From positions 17,707 through 81,706 of the forward strand of contig DBDJ01000026.1 of NCBI GenBank assembly GCA_002293525.1: a DNA stretch of 64,000 nt. Reading direction: 5' to 3'. Positions 32,968-42,416 of the stretch are shown piece after piece. A program made the translations under genes and the position numbers. Numbering within the stretch: the stretch's first letter is position 1; every line of letters begins with the position of its first letter. Below the pieces are notes generated by a model. That model did not search any database, was not told where the DNA came from, and was given only the letters and a program-made list of their open reading frames with translations. This DNA is from Lachnospiraceae bacterium UBA935 (lineage in GTDB: Bacteria; Bacillota; Clostridia; Lachnospirales; Lachnospiraceae).

Positions 32968-34674
32968 ATGAAGAAACCACTGTTTACGAAAACAATTCGA
33001 TTACTGATATGGCTGATGTTAATGATTGCCGTGATTGGATTGGTGCTCGGGTACCGTCTGATGCTTTTTTACTTCGCCCATGAAAAGGAAGATATTACCC
33101 TAGGAGTCCGGCAGTATTTTGAACTGAACAATAACCGTTTCCGCCAGCTGAATCAGGAGCTGCTATTTATCGCCGCCAATGACACCAGTGTCAAGGGTCT
33201 CTCCGGTATGGGCAATGTCACAGAACCGGACTATAAAACCCTGCTGGATTATAATATGGATGTGTCCGCCGTCCAGATGCGGCTGCAAAATATTGTTTCC
33301 GTTTATGGAAATAATTATTATGTATGGCTTTATGAGGCCAGATCAGATACCTTCATTGATTATGGCGATAATGATTATCAGCATAAGATGGCGTACCGTA
33401 AGATAATCGAAAGGCAGATTGCCGAGGGGGACATCAAAATCTCGCAGAATGGCCGGTGGTTTATTGAAGCCCAGCAATATGTAGGCTCCACGCTGCGTTA
33501 CGGCAATGTTTATATTGGCGTGTGTATTGACTTGGACGATTACATGGCGGACATTATGGAGCTGAAGCTGTCTTCTTCTTTTGCCGTGAGCATTTTGGAT
33601 CAGGATGACAGTCCTGTCAGGATGAAAAGTTATTCCTACGGCGCGATTAAGGAACTCGACGCCATCGCAATCGGGGATAAGGAATCCGCTGCTTTTACCA
33701 TCACCGAAAAGGGCAGCAAAAGTGATTTCACAGTGGTCATCCAGATTTACCAGAAATGGTATGAAAACAGTTATTTTCTGCAGATTTTGCTGGTGCTGGT
33801 TTCTTTGGGCGTCTTGCTGGCGATCATAAGCTTTTCCGCCTATTTACGTAAAAAAGTGCTGTGGCCGGTGCTGCATTTTTATAATCAGATTGCTGCAAGT
33901 ACCGGTACCGGCAACCTCACCGTGAGCGAAAACCTGGTCGAGCTGGACGAAGCGGCCAGGATGCTGAACACGCTTATTGATGAGGTTCATACGCTGGAAC
34001 TGGATAATTATGTGCAGAAAACTAAGCGCCAGGAGGCGGAACTGGGATTTGCCCAGCAGCAGATCAAACCCCATTTTTTTATTAACTGCCTGAATGTGAT
34101 ATATAGTATGGCGCAGCTGAATAAAAAGCAGAATATCCAGGAGCTGTGTGTGAATATTTCTGATTATATGAGACTGCTGTTTCAGGCCAATACCGATCTG
34201 GTTCCGGTAAAGCAAGAACTGGATATGATAGACAAATATCTTAAAGTGATAGAAAATGTCTATGGAAAAGATTTTAAGTATCGTCTTGCTCAGGAATGCG
34301 AACTGGCGGATGATGTTGTGCTGCCGCTGCTGATTCAGACCTTTGTGGAAAATTCCATAAAGCATGGTGAGAGCGAGGAACCGTTGTTTATCTGGGTAAC
34401 AATAAAGAAGGAAAATACTGGCGGCACTGACAGGCTTATTATCCAGATCCGGGATTCTGGGGTCGGCTTCCCGACAGAGATGATAGAACAGCTGAACCTC
34501 GGCGAAGTACCGCATAAACAGGCCGGGCATCAGATCGGTATTAAGAATGTCCAGCAGAGATTAAAACTGGTTTATGGGGAGGATTACGAGTTACTATTTG
34601 AAAATCTTGAAAGCGGTGCCAAGGTCACAGTCAGGATACCTTGCCTGACACGGCAAGCAAGTTTGGAAATGTAA
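32968..34674 (+). CDS. Sensor histidine kinase, YesM type (second system)
   Basis: A 568-residue membrane kinase. I place the start at ATG 32968, five bases after AGAGAGG; an in-frame GTG lies at 32962. One membrane segment lies near 6-28, an extracytoplasmic sensor follows, and the second membrane segment spans about 269-293. His369 lies in QQIKPHFFINCLNVIYSM, and the ATPase domain has the N box FVENSIKHGE and G box IRDSGVGFP. It pairs with the regulator at 34717. Its end is unusual: 16 bases covering the last sense codon and the stop are repeated three times, and the third unit supplies the partner's ribosome site. Its place between two GH3 operons suggests it senses a beta-glucoside. Confidence 0.92.
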   Translation: MKKPLFTKTIRLLIWLMLMIAVIGLVLGYRLMLFYFAHEKEDITLGVRQYFELNNNRFRQLNQELLFIAANDTSVKGLSGMGNVTEPDYKTLLDYNMDVSAVQMRLQNIVSVYGNNYYVWLYEARSDTFIDYGDNDYQHKMAYRKIIERQIAEGDIKISQNGRWFIEAQQYVGSTLRYGNVYIGVCIDLDDYMADIMELKLSSSFAVSILDQDDSPVRMKSYSYGAIKELDAIAIGDKESAAFTITEKGSKSDFTVVIQIYQKWYENSYFLQILLVLVSLGVLLAIISFSAYLRKKVLWPVLHFYNQIAASTGTGNLTVSENLVELDEAARMLNTLIDEVHTLELDNYVQKTKRQEAELGFAQQQIKPHFFINCLNVIYSMAQLNKKQNIQELCVNISDYMRLLFQANTDLVPVKQELDMIDKYLKVIENVYGKDFKYRLAQECELADDVVLPLLIQTFVENSIKHGESEEPLFIWVTIKKENTGGTDRLIIQIRDSGVGFPTEMIEQLNLGEVPHKQAGHQIGIKNVQQRLKLVYGEDYELLFENLESGAKVTVRIPCLTRQASLEM

Positions 34675-34713
34675 AGGAAAAGAAATGGTAAGGAAAAGAA
34701 ATGTGAAGGAAAA
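34666..34713 (+). repeat. 3 x 16-bp tandem repeat spanning a stop codon
   Basis: Three consecutive 16-base units of the form GAAATG..AAGGAAAA lie at 34666, 34682 and 34698. The first contains the kinase stop codon (34672-34674); the last gives the GAAGGAAAAG ribosome site of the response regulator. Confidence 0.9.
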
Positions 34714-34716
34714 GAC

Positions 34717-36315
34717 ATGAAGATACTGCTGGTAGATGATAATCAATATGTTTTGGAAGGACTGCTGGACGGCATTGATTTTGCGGGGCTGGGATTTACG
34801 CAGGTATATACGGCGAAAAGTGCGGCAAAAGCCAAGGAACTGATCGGAAGCGGCAACATCCAGATCGTCATTACGGATATCGAAATGCCACATGGATCAG
34901 GCCTCGAACTGCTGGAATGGATCAATCAGACGCATCCGGGGACGGTGACGCTTTTTTGTACCAGCTTTGCGGATTTTAATTATGCGAAAGAAGCTGTCCG
35001 CCTGCATTGCTTTGATTATTATGTCAAGCCGATCCAGTATTCGGAGTTTACCAAATATGTCGTAAAAGCCATTGAAGAGGTAAAAAGACTGGCGAATGAG
35101 AAACAGATCCAGCAATACGGCAAGTACTGGATGGACAATCAGTGGAACAACAAAGCCGATTTCTGGTATAAATATCTGTATCGGCTGCACCAGGTCACGG
35201 ATGATGAAATAAAAGAAGAAATCGTCAGCCGAAAGCTGGATTACTCTCTGGACGAAGAAATCGGCATCGGTATTTTCAAGATTGGCAGGTCCCTGGAGAT
35301 ACAGCGGTTATCGGAAAATAACAAAGACTTTATTTTCCGTAATATATCCGAAGAAATATTTGCGCGGGCATCCTATGTCCTGGAAGGGCTGCTGCTCACG
35401 GCCAACAGTACGATGACGGTGATCGTAAGCCGCCGGGATGAGAAAGCCCCCCGTTTAGAAAAGCTATGCCGGGAACTGCTGGACTGCCTGCATAAATATG
35501 TGGCCCCGGAGAGTAATTGTTACTATCGCGAGCACATAAAGGTGAAGGAAGCCCGGTTCGCGGTTTTACAGATGGAGGAGATCTCCCTCGACGACATCTC
35601 CAAAGAAAAAAAGGTCATTGATTACGATCGCTATATCGAGGAAAAAAAGGAGTACCGTGCCACCAGCCGGAATGAATGGGAAAGCTTGTTCCGCAGCCGG
35701 CAGACAGAGCAGCTGATTGGTACCGTAAACCACTATATCGAAGACCAGATGAGGAGCAGGAATATAACCGGAAAATTCCTGCGCGAAATCCGTTCCTCGC
35801 TGGTACAGATCAGCGGAACGGTGCTGCAGGAAAACAAAATCGAAGCCTATAAACTGTTTGATGACACCCATTATGATCTGGTTTATGCCGAAGCGGTCAA
35901 GTCGGCGGCGAACATGCAGCGGTTTGCCGAATATATTATCACCAAGTCGATTGATTATATCAGACAGATTGAAAAATCACAGACCTTTGTCAGCAAAATA
36001 ATCCGTTATATGGAAGATAATTACCAGCGTAATATCACAAGAGACGAGCTGGAGAATATCGCCTATGTCAGCATCAGCTATCTGGCCAAAGTATTTAAAC
36101 AGGAGACCGGTAAGTCGCTTCATAGCTATCTCATGGGCATTCGGATTGAAAAAGCGATTGTTATGCTAAAAGAAGGCCGGTCTACCGTTTCGGAAATCGC
36201 GCTTGCGGTAGGATATGATAACTTTTCGTATTTTTCAAGGCTGTTTAAGGAAAAGACCGGTTATTCCCCCAAAGAATACCGGAATATCGGCATGAATCGC
36301 CATCAGAAAGAATAA
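34717..36315 (+). CDS. Response regulator with AraC-type DNA-binding domain (second system)
   Basis: The 532-residue regulator has a receiver domain at 1-120 with phosphoacceptor Asp54 in VITDIEMPHG, a long middle region (YesN type), and a C-terminal AraC double helix-turn-helix from about 425 (LENIAYVSISYLAKVFKQ and VSEIALAVGYDNFSYFSRLFK). It is the partner of the kinase 42 bases upstream. The normal-order GH3 gene begins 82 bases after its stop, on the same strand, and is the obvious target or operon member. The intervening bases repeat the word AATAAGATAGCG. It has no low-complexity linker, unlike the first regulator. Confidence 0.92.
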   Translation: MKILLVDDNQYVLEGLLDGIDFAGLGFTQVYTAKSAAKAKELIGSGNIQIVITDIEMPHGSGLELLEWINQTHPGTVTLFCTSFADFNYAKEAVRLHCFDYYVKPIQYSEFTKYVVKAIEEVKRLANEKQIQQYGKYWMDNQWNNKADFWYKYLYRLHQVTDDEIKEEIVSRKLDYSLDEEIGIGIFKIGRSLEIQRLSENNKDFIFRNISEEIFARASYVLEGLLLTANSTMTVIVSRRDEKAPRLEKLCRELLDCLHKYVAPESNCYYREHIKVKEARFAVLQMEEISLDDISKEKKVIDYDRYIEEKKEYRATSRNEWESLFRSRQTEQLIGTVNHYIEDQMRSRNITGKFLREIRSSLVQISGTVLQENKIEAYKLFDDTHYDLVYAEAVKSAANMQRFAEYIITKSIDYIRQIEKSQTFVSKIIRYMEDNYQRNITRDELENIAYVSISYLAKVFKQETGKSLHSYLMGIRIEKAIVMLKEGRSTVSEIALAVGYDNFSYFSRLFKEKTGYSPKEYRNIGMNRHQKE

Positions 36316-36397
36316 AGCAGGAAATAAGATAGCGTAATATAAGATAGCGATATGAAATATAAGATACGACAAGAGGAATAAGGAAAGGAATACGCGA

Positions 36398-38671
36398 ATG
36401 AATAATAAGATGATTAACGAACTGCTCAGTCAAATGACTTTGGAAGAGAAAGCCTCTTTGTGCTCAGGGAAGGACGCCTGGCACACGCAGGAGATTGCCC
36501 GGCTTGCCGTTCCGTCATCAAGGCTGTCGGACGGCCCTCACGGGCTGCGGAAAACGGTGGCGGGCACGGAAGATAACCTGGGTCTTGTCGAGAGCATCGA
36601 GGCCGTATGTTTTCCGGCCGGCTGTGCAACGGCAGCTTCCTTTAACCGGGAATTACTGGTTAAAATGGGCGAAGTCATCGGTAACGAATGTCAGGCCGAG
36701 GAGGTTGACATCATCCTGGGTCCGGCGGTTAATATCAAGCGCTCGCCTTTATGCGGCCGCAATTTTGAGTATTACTCGGAAGACCCGCTGTTAGCTACCG
36801 AGATGGCCGGCGCACTGATTCAAGGGGTTCAGAGCCAAAACATCGGAACCAGTATAAAGCATTTCCTGGCCAATAATCAGGAAACCAGAAGGATGACTGT
36901 TTCAGCGGAAGTGGATGAAAGAGCTTTGCGGGAAATCTATCTGGCCGCGTTTGAGGGAGCGGTAAAAAAGGCCAAGCCATGGACGGTTATGTGCTCCTAC
37001 AACCGGATCAACGGAACCTACGCTGCCGAAAACCACCTTTTTTTGACGAAGATTCTCCGTGAGGAATGGGGCTTTGACGGCTATGTGATGAGCGACTGGG
37101 GAGCGGTCAATGACCGTCCGGCCGATCTGGCCGCCGGCCTGGAACTGGAAATGCCGTCTTCTTATGGGATCAACGATGCGTTGATCGTGAAAGCCGTGCA
37201 GGAAGGCCGGCTAAACGAAGCAGACGTGGACGAAGCCTGCCGTCGTGTCCTGGAGATTGTCGGCCGCTGCCAGGAAAACCGTGACCGGTCGGCGGTATTT
37301 GACCGTGAGAAAGATCACGCTGCCGCGAAGGAAATTGCTTATGAAACCATCGTCCTGCTCAAGAACGACCAGATCCTGCCGCTCAAAGAAACCGATAAAA
37401 TTGCCATGATCGGTCACTATGCCATGGCGCCGCGTTATCAGGGCGGTGGCAGTTCACATATCAACAGTCATAAGGTCGCTTCGGTTCTGGAGGCGCTCAA
37501 AGATAAGCCGATGATAAGCTTTGCCCGCGGCTATGACGACCGCCAGGAAACCATTGATGAAGCCTTGCTGGCGGAAGCCCTGCAGGCGGCGAAGGCCGCT
37601 GAAGTCGCCGTGTTTTTTGCCGGTCTGCCGGATCATTATGAGTCCGAAGGCTATGACCGGGAACACATGCGCCTGCCGGCCGTCCAGAACGAAATGATCG
37701 AAAAAATCGCCGCCGTCCAGCCCAATATCGTGGTCGTGCTGCATAACGGCTCGCCGGTGGAAATGCCTTGGATTGACAAGGTAAAAGGACTTTTGGAGAC
37801 CTATCTGAGCGGCGAAGCCGTCGGCGAAGCCTGTGCCGACCTGCTGTTTGGGAAAGTAAGCCCCAGTGCCCGGCTGCCGGAGACCTTTCCTTTGCGGCTG
37901 GAGGACAATCCGTCTTATCTAAACTTTCCCGGTGATAAGGAGCGGGTGGTTTATCAGGAAGGCATCTTTGTGGGCTATCGCTACTATGATAAAAAGAAGC
38001 TGCCGGTGTTATTTCCGTTTGGCTACGGCTTAAGCTATACGGAGTTCCAATATGCAAATCTAAAACTGTCCGCCGATGCCGCCAAAGACACCGATGTCAT
38101 TCAGGTGAGCGTCGATGTTACCAATACCGGCAGGATGAAGGGCAAAGAAGTGGTTCAGCTTTATGTGGCCAAACCGGTCAGCGCGGTGAACCGGCCGGAG
38201 CAGGAACTGCGCGATTTTACTAAGATCGAGCTAGCACCCGGAGAAACCCGAACGGTGAGCTTTGAACTGAGTAAGAGGGCATTCGCCTATTGGGATGTCA
38301 ATCAGCATGACTGGTGTGTTGAGGCGGGTGAATATGAAATCAGGATCGGCAAGTCTTCACGGGACATGGTCGCGACCGGCAAAATCAAGCTGAGCCCAGA
38401 AAAGGGGCAGAAGGTTGTGTATCACATGAACTCCACCTTAGGCGACATGATGAGAGATGAACGGGCGAAACCGTATCTGCAAGAACTGTTAAAAGACAAT
38501 ACCCTGGCGGGAACAACCGATTTAAGCGAGGCAGGAGCAAAAGAACATCAGGATATCGCCTCGGCAATGCTCAATGACCTTCCGGTCCGGGCTCTTATCA
38601 GCTTCGGCGGGGGCAAAAAAACCTTTGCCGAGCTTCAGGAGATTCTGGATCAAATCAACCATCCGAGTTGA
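36398..38671 (+). CDS. Beta-glucosidase-type GH3 (normal domain order)
   Basis: A 757-residue GH3 enzyme. The (alpha/beta)8 barrel comes first (IILGPAVNIKRSPLCGRNFEYYSEDP, catalytic nucleophile Asp233 in YVMSDWGAV). Then follow the alpha/beta sandwich domain with the KHF/NNQE region and a GGGSSHINSHK loop, and the fibronectin-III-like C-terminal domain (FGYGLSYTEFQYANLK, KEVVQLYVAKP). No signal peptide, so it is intracellular. It typically releases glucose from cellobiose or aryl glucosides; other sugars are possible. The start at ATG 36398 has AAGGAAAGGAA. It follows the second two-component system and precedes a MATE exporter. Confidence 0.93.
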   Translation: MNNKMINELLSQMTLEEKASLCSGKDAWHTQEIARLAVPSSRLSDGPHGLRKTVAGTEDNLGLVESIEAVCFPAGCATAASFNRELLVKMGEVIGNECQAEEVDIILGPAVNIKRSPLCGRNFEYYSEDPLLATEMAGALIQGVQSQNIGTSIKHFLANNQETRRMTVSAEVDERALREIYLAAFEGAVKKAKPWTVMCSYNRINGTYAAENHLFLTKILREEWGFDGYVMSDWGAVNDRPADLAAGLELEMPSSYGINDALIVKAVQEGRLNEADVDEACRRVLEIVGRCQENRDRSAVFDREKDHAAAKEIAYETIVLLKNDQILPLKETDKIAMIGHYAMAPRYQGGGSSHINSHKVASVLEALKDKPMISFARGYDDRQETIDEALLAEALQAAKAAEVAVFFAGLPDHYESEGYDREHMRLPAVQNEMIEKIAAVQPNIVVVLHNGSPVEMPWIDKVKGLLETYLSGEAVGEACADLLFGKVSPSARLPETFPLRLEDNPSYLNFPGDKERVVYQEGIFVGYRYYDKKKLPVLFPFGYGLSYTEFQYANLKLSADAAKDTDVIQVSVDVTNTGRMKGKEVVQLYVAKPVSAVNRPEQELRDFTKIELAPGETRTVSFELSKRAFAYWDVNQHDWCVEAGEYEIRIGKSSRDMVATGKIKLSPEKGQKVVYHMNSTLGDMMRDERAKPYLQELLKDNTLAGTTDLSEAGAKEHQDIASAMLNDLPVRALISFGGGKKTFAELQEILDQINHPS

Positions 38672-38724
38672 AAGGGAGATTGGGACGGGAATAAAGAAGA
38701 TGCGATTGAAAAGAGGAACATAGC

Positions 38725-40137
38725 TTGCGCTTACAAATTACCAGAGAAAAGTCTTTTTATCAAAAGGTTCTGACAATCATGCTGCCGGTGGCATTGCAGC
38801 AGGCCATCAACTCGGGTGTCAACATGATGGACACAATGATGCTGGGCCGTCTGGGGGAGATTCCGCTGTCGGCCTCCAGTCTTGCCAATCAGTATTATAT
38901 GTTTTATAACATCATCTGTTTGGGGATCGTCGGCGGTGCCAGCGTGCTAGCCGCGCAATATTGGGGAGCCGGCGATAAGGAGCGGATCAGGGAAACCTTC
39001 AACCTGGCCTTGAAACTGACCTTGCTGGTAAGCATTGTTTTTGCCTTGCTGACCGGTCTTTTCCCCCGGCAGATCATGATGATCTATACGCAGGAGGAGG
39101 CGGTCGTTGAGCAAGGCATCCGTTATCTGACCGTGACCGTATTTGTGTTTGTCATTCACGGAACCGGTTTCGTTGCCGCCTTTCTGATGCGGACGGTCGG
39201 CAACAGCCGCCTGGGGCTGACGGTTTCCATCGTTTCGTTTTTCGTCAATATCGGCGCCAATTATATGTTTATCTTTGGCCGTCTGGGTGCGCCGCAGCTG
39301 GGCATAGCCGGCGCCGCGCTGGGTACGCTGATTGCCCGGACAGCCGAATTTTTAATAACCTTTATCTACATATTTTTTATGGATAAAACGCTGGGCTTGC
39401 GGCTCCGTCATCTGATCCGCTTTCCCTCCGGGCAGTTTTTCAAGAACTATCTGCGGCTAGGGGCACCGGTCCTGATATCAGACGCGCTGCTGGGCTTGGG
39501 TGGCAATATTGTCACCGTCGTCATCGGCCATATGGGCTCCGCCGTGGTGGCGGCCAATGCGATCTGTATGGTTATTGACCGGCTTTGTACGGTGATCATC
39601 CACGGGGTTGCCATTGCTTCCGGCATCATTACCGGCAACACCGTCGGCCGCGGGGAGCGGGATAAAGCCATGGAACAGGGGCGCACCTTTTATCTGCTCA
39701 GCATTATCTTTGGCTTGGTCGGGGCCCTGATGATAGCCGTAATCGGGCCGCTTTCAATTATGCTATATAAATTAACCGCCGAGACGGCGGTCATAACCCG
39801 CCAGATGATGAATATTTATGCGGTGATTATCTTTTTTCAGTGTATTCAGACGGTTATGACCAAGGGGGTATTGCGCGGCGGCGGTGACACAAGGTTTTTG
39901 ATGGTGGCGGATATCCTGTTTATGTGGCTGGTTTCGATCCCGCTGGGTGCCGTCGCCGGCCTGTGGCTTCACTGGCCGGCATGGCTGACGGTCGCCTGCC
40001 TGCGGAGCGATTACATGATTAAATCATTTTGGTGTATTGCCCGGCTTAAGTCAGGCAAATGGATCTATGAAGCCGGCGACCTGGCCGCCGTCCCGGCGAT
40101 TGACAAGGCGATAGGCGCAGAAGAAAAAAATCACTGA
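38725..40137 (+). CDS. MATE family efflux transporter
   Basis: The 470-residue protein with about twelve membrane segments follows the MATE pattern: PVALQQAINSGVNMMDTMMLGRLG at the start, GGASVLAAQYWGAGD in the first repeat, and the parallel GVAIASGIITGNTVGRGE in the second. MATE proteins export cationic drugs or small organic compounds with Na+ or H+ gradients. I read the start as TTG 38725, behind AAGAGGAACATAGC, since no in-frame ATG is near. It is 53 bases after the GH3 stop. It could export aglycones or phenolic acids released by the local glycosidases and esterases; that link is inference. Confidence 0.9.
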   Translation: MRLQITREKSFYQKVLTIMLPVALQQAINSGVNMMDTMMLGRLGEIPLSASSLANQYYMFYNIICLGIVGGASVLAAQYWGAGDKERIRETFNLALKLTLLVSIVFALLTGLFPRQIMMIYTQEEAVVEQGIRYLTVTVFVFVIHGTGFVAAFLMRTVGNSRLGLTVSIVSFFVNIGANYMFIFGRLGAPQLGIAGAALGTLIARTAEFLITFIYIFFMDKTLGLRLRHLIRFPSGQFFKNYLRLGAPVLISDALLGLGGNIVTVVIGHMGSAVVAANAICMVIDRLCTVIIHGVAIASGIITGNTVGRGERDKAMEQGRTFYLLSIIFGLVGALMIAVIGPLSIMLYKLTAETAVITRQMMNIYAVIIFFQCIQTVMTKGVLRGGGDTRFLMVADILFMWLVSIPLGAVAGLWLHWPAWLTVACLRSDYMIKSFWCIARLKSGKWIYEAGDLAAVPAIDKAIGAEEKNH

Positions 40138-40157
40138 TAAAATGGCAGGTAAGCTTA

Positions 40158-40184
40158 AGGAAACGCTGCATCAGCGTTTCCCTA
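40158..40184. repeat. Dispersed 25-bp palindrome, copy 5
   Basis: AGGAAACGCTG, CAT and CAGCGTTTCCCT form an almost perfect hairpin after the MATE gene, followed by AAAAATATAATTG. It could serve as a terminator here. Confidence 0.75.
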
Positions 40185-40433
40185 AAAATATAATTGTTAA
40201 AGCTGTATGTTAAGACTACAAGGGCATGACATACGCTTTTTTATGTTATCAAAAAGCAAGGCCTTCGTGAAATATGCACAAATTTTACCTGAATAAAAAT
40301 AATAAATTCACATTATTTATAAACATTCAAAAATGAATGTATTACCTATGGTAAATGTGTTATAACGTACATATATACCTAGTACACGCATATGCAATAT
40401 TTAACGAATGATGATGATTTGTGAGGTGAGTTT

Positions 40434-41384
40434 ATGCAGACGAAAATACTGAGTGTAGGAATGGCAGCATGTGATATCACCCTTAACCCGATTCCCGCTG
40501 ATATCTTGGAGATTGACAACTGGATTATTTCCCCGCCGGTGGCCCATGGCGGCGGCGACGCACTGAATGTAGCTGTCGCCTTAGGCAAGCTGGGTGCCGA
40601 TGTAGCCCTGTGTTCTCGGATCGGGCAGGACTGGATGGCCGATATTATCATGGCGCAGTTGAAAGAAAGCGGGGTCAATACAACACATATGATCCGGGAT
40701 GAAAAAGCCTCCACAGCGACAAGATTTGTATTGGTGGATGAGAAAGGGGAGCGGCATTTTGCCAGCGCCAAGGCGATCTATAGCCGCTTCGATGTAAACG
40801 ATGTACCCTATCACGTACTGCATAAAGCGGGTTTCATTCACTTTGGCAGTGCCATGCAGCTGTCCAGGATGGATGACGGGGGCATCGAAAGATTATTCCG
40901 AGAAGCCCGCCGGCTGGGGAAGTGCACCGTAATGGATGCCTCCTTGCCGTCCGAACGCCAGCGCAACCGTCATAAGAACTGGGCAAACGCACTGAGTGGT
41001 GCCCTGTATCAAACAGACTATTTTCTGCCGGGCCAAACGGAAGCTGAATACATCAGTAAAGAGACGCAGCCTGAGAAACAGGCCGACTTTTTTTGGCAGT
41101 TCGGACTGAAAGCATATATTGTGAAACTGGGTTCTAAGGGCTGTTTTGTGACGGATTATAAAAGGCAGAGCTATCTGCCGCCGCCCGCTGTATCCGTAAA
41201 GGATACAAACGGTGCCGGTGATTGTTTTACAGCGGGGTTCATCTTGGCTTTGAGTCACGGCTGGGATGTTTTTGAAGCGGCAGCTTTTGCCAATGCGGCG
41301 GCAGCATTAAGTATAACGAAAGAGGGCGCTGCCGGGGGACTGACCGGATACAGCGACGTGATGAAACTATATAAAAGCAGTTAA
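40434..41384 (+). CDS. PfkB-family carbohydrate kinase
   Basis: The 316-residue ribokinase-like enzyme has the N-terminal GGGDALNVAVALGKLGADVALCSRIG signature and the C-terminal PfkB motif DTNGAGDCFTAGF with catalytic base Asp263. It phosphorylates a sugar or nucleoside with ATP in the cytoplasm. Members include ribokinase, fructokinase and 2-dehydro-3-deoxygluconokinase. Sucrose phosphorolysis at 8557 would release fructose, so fructokinase is an attractive but unproved role. The start at ATG 40434 has GTGAGGTGAG. It is followed by a short tandem repeat and an aldo/keto reductase. Confidence 0.88.
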   Translation: MQTKILSVGMAACDITLNPIPADILEIDNWIISPPVAHGGGDALNVAVALGKLGADVALCSRIGQDWMADIIMAQLKESGVNTTHMIRDEKASTATRFVLVDEKGERHFASAKAIYSRFDVNDVPYHVLHKAGFIHFGSAMQLSRMDDGGIERLFREARRLGKCTVMDASLPSERQRNRHKNWANALSGALYQTDYFLPGQTEAEYISKETQPEKQADFFWQFGLKAYIVKLGSKGCFVTDYKRQSYLPPPAVSVKDTNGAGDCFTAGFILALSHGWDVFEAAAFANAAAALSITKEGAAGGLTGYSDVMKLYKSS

Positions 41385-41411
41385 CTCTCGCGTAAAAAGC
41401 AATATCTGTTA

Positions 41412-41448
41412 AATGCCCAAATGCCCAAATGCCCAAATGCCCAAATGC
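41412..41448 (+). repeat. AAATGCCC tandem repeat
   Basis: The eight-base word AAATGCCC is repeated four times in a row and ends with a partial fifth unit, between the PfkB kinase and the aldo/keto reductase. It creates several spurious ATG codons upstream of the true start at 41501. Confidence 0.9.
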
Positions 41449-41500
41449 TAAGTCTATTAATCAACATGATTCAAACCGCACATCAAATCAGGGGGGATAC

Positions 41501-42400
41501 ATGCGAAAAACAAAAACAAAAGTAAGCCATAACTTATCCTTGTCAACGATCATCCAGGGCTTCTGGCGGTTGGATAAGTGGAATATGCCGGCCTCAGAAC
41601 TGGCGCGGTTCATGAATGAATGTATCGAGCGGGGAATAACCACCTTTGACACCGCCGAAATCTATGCGGGATCGCAATGCGAAACCCTGATGGGAGAAGC
41701 GTTCCGTGCGGATCCGAGTATCCGCAGCCGCATTGAGCTGGTAACCAAAACGGGCATTTTCAAGCAGCCGACTGCTGACGGCAGTTTTGGGTATTATGAC
41801 ACTTCTTATGACCGCATCATCCAGTCCTGCCGGGAAAGCCTGAAACGGCTGAACTCCGCGGTAATCGACCTGTACCTGATTCACCGTAGCGATCCTTGTC
41901 TCGACGTGTGGGCGACATCTCGTGCGCTGCTTGACTTAAAAGCCCAGGGCCTTGTCCGTGAAGTAGGCGTGTCCAATTTCGAGCCTTTTAAGTTAATTGC
42001 ACTGAATCAGGCCGCCGCCGGAGCCCTGGTCACGAACCAGATCGAATGGAGCCCAGTGTGTTTTGAGCATTTTGACTCCGGCATGATGGACTTGTTGGGC
42101 GTGGAAAAAATCCATCCGATGATCTGGTCGCCGCTGGCCGGCGGCCGGCTGTTTACTGCCGACGATCCGGCCTGTGTGAAGGCCAGGAACAAGATAACGG
42201 AAATTGCCGGGCGTCACCATGTGGAGCCGGCGGTGATCGTATATGCCTGGATCTTATCCCATCCGGCAGGCGCCATGCCGATTGTCGGCAGCAGTAAACC
42301 GGAACGACTGGATTATGCGGTTCAGGCGCTGGACGTAAAGCTGGAACGATATGAGTGGTATGAAATATACGCAGCAAGCGGGCAGCAGAAGATAAAATGA
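41501..42400 (+). CDS. Aldo/keto reductase (YdhF-like)
   Basis: The 299-residue NAD(P)H-dependent oxidoreductase has the AKR catalytic tetrad Asp50, Tyr55, Lys83 and His128 visible in TFDTAEIYAG, LVTKTG and LYLIHRSDP. The start is ATG 41501, ten bases after AGGGGGG; an upstream frame from 41429 is made of the tandem repeat. It reduces aldehydes or ketones of sugars or small carbonyls in the cytoplasm. The C-terminal PIVGSSKPERLD is the usual NADP-phosphate-binding region. The physiological substrate is unknown. It lies in line with the PfkB kinase and may share its transcript. Confidence 0.88.
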   Translation: MRKTKTKVSHNLSLSTIIQGFWRLDKWNMPASELARFMNECIERGITTFDTAEIYAGSQCETLMGEAFRADPSIRSRIELVTKTGIFKQPTADGSFGYYDTSYDRIIQSCRESLKRLNSAVIDLYLIHRSDPCLDVWATSRALLDLKAQGLVREVGVSNFEPFKLIALNQAAAGALVTNQIEWSPVCFEHFDSGMMDLLGVEKIHPMIWSPLAGGRLFTADDPACVKARNKITEIAGRHHVEPAVIVYAWILSHPAGAMPIVGSSKPERLDYAVQALDVKLERYEWYEIYAASGQQKIK

Positions 42401-42416
42401 CATGGCAGGGCTTTCC

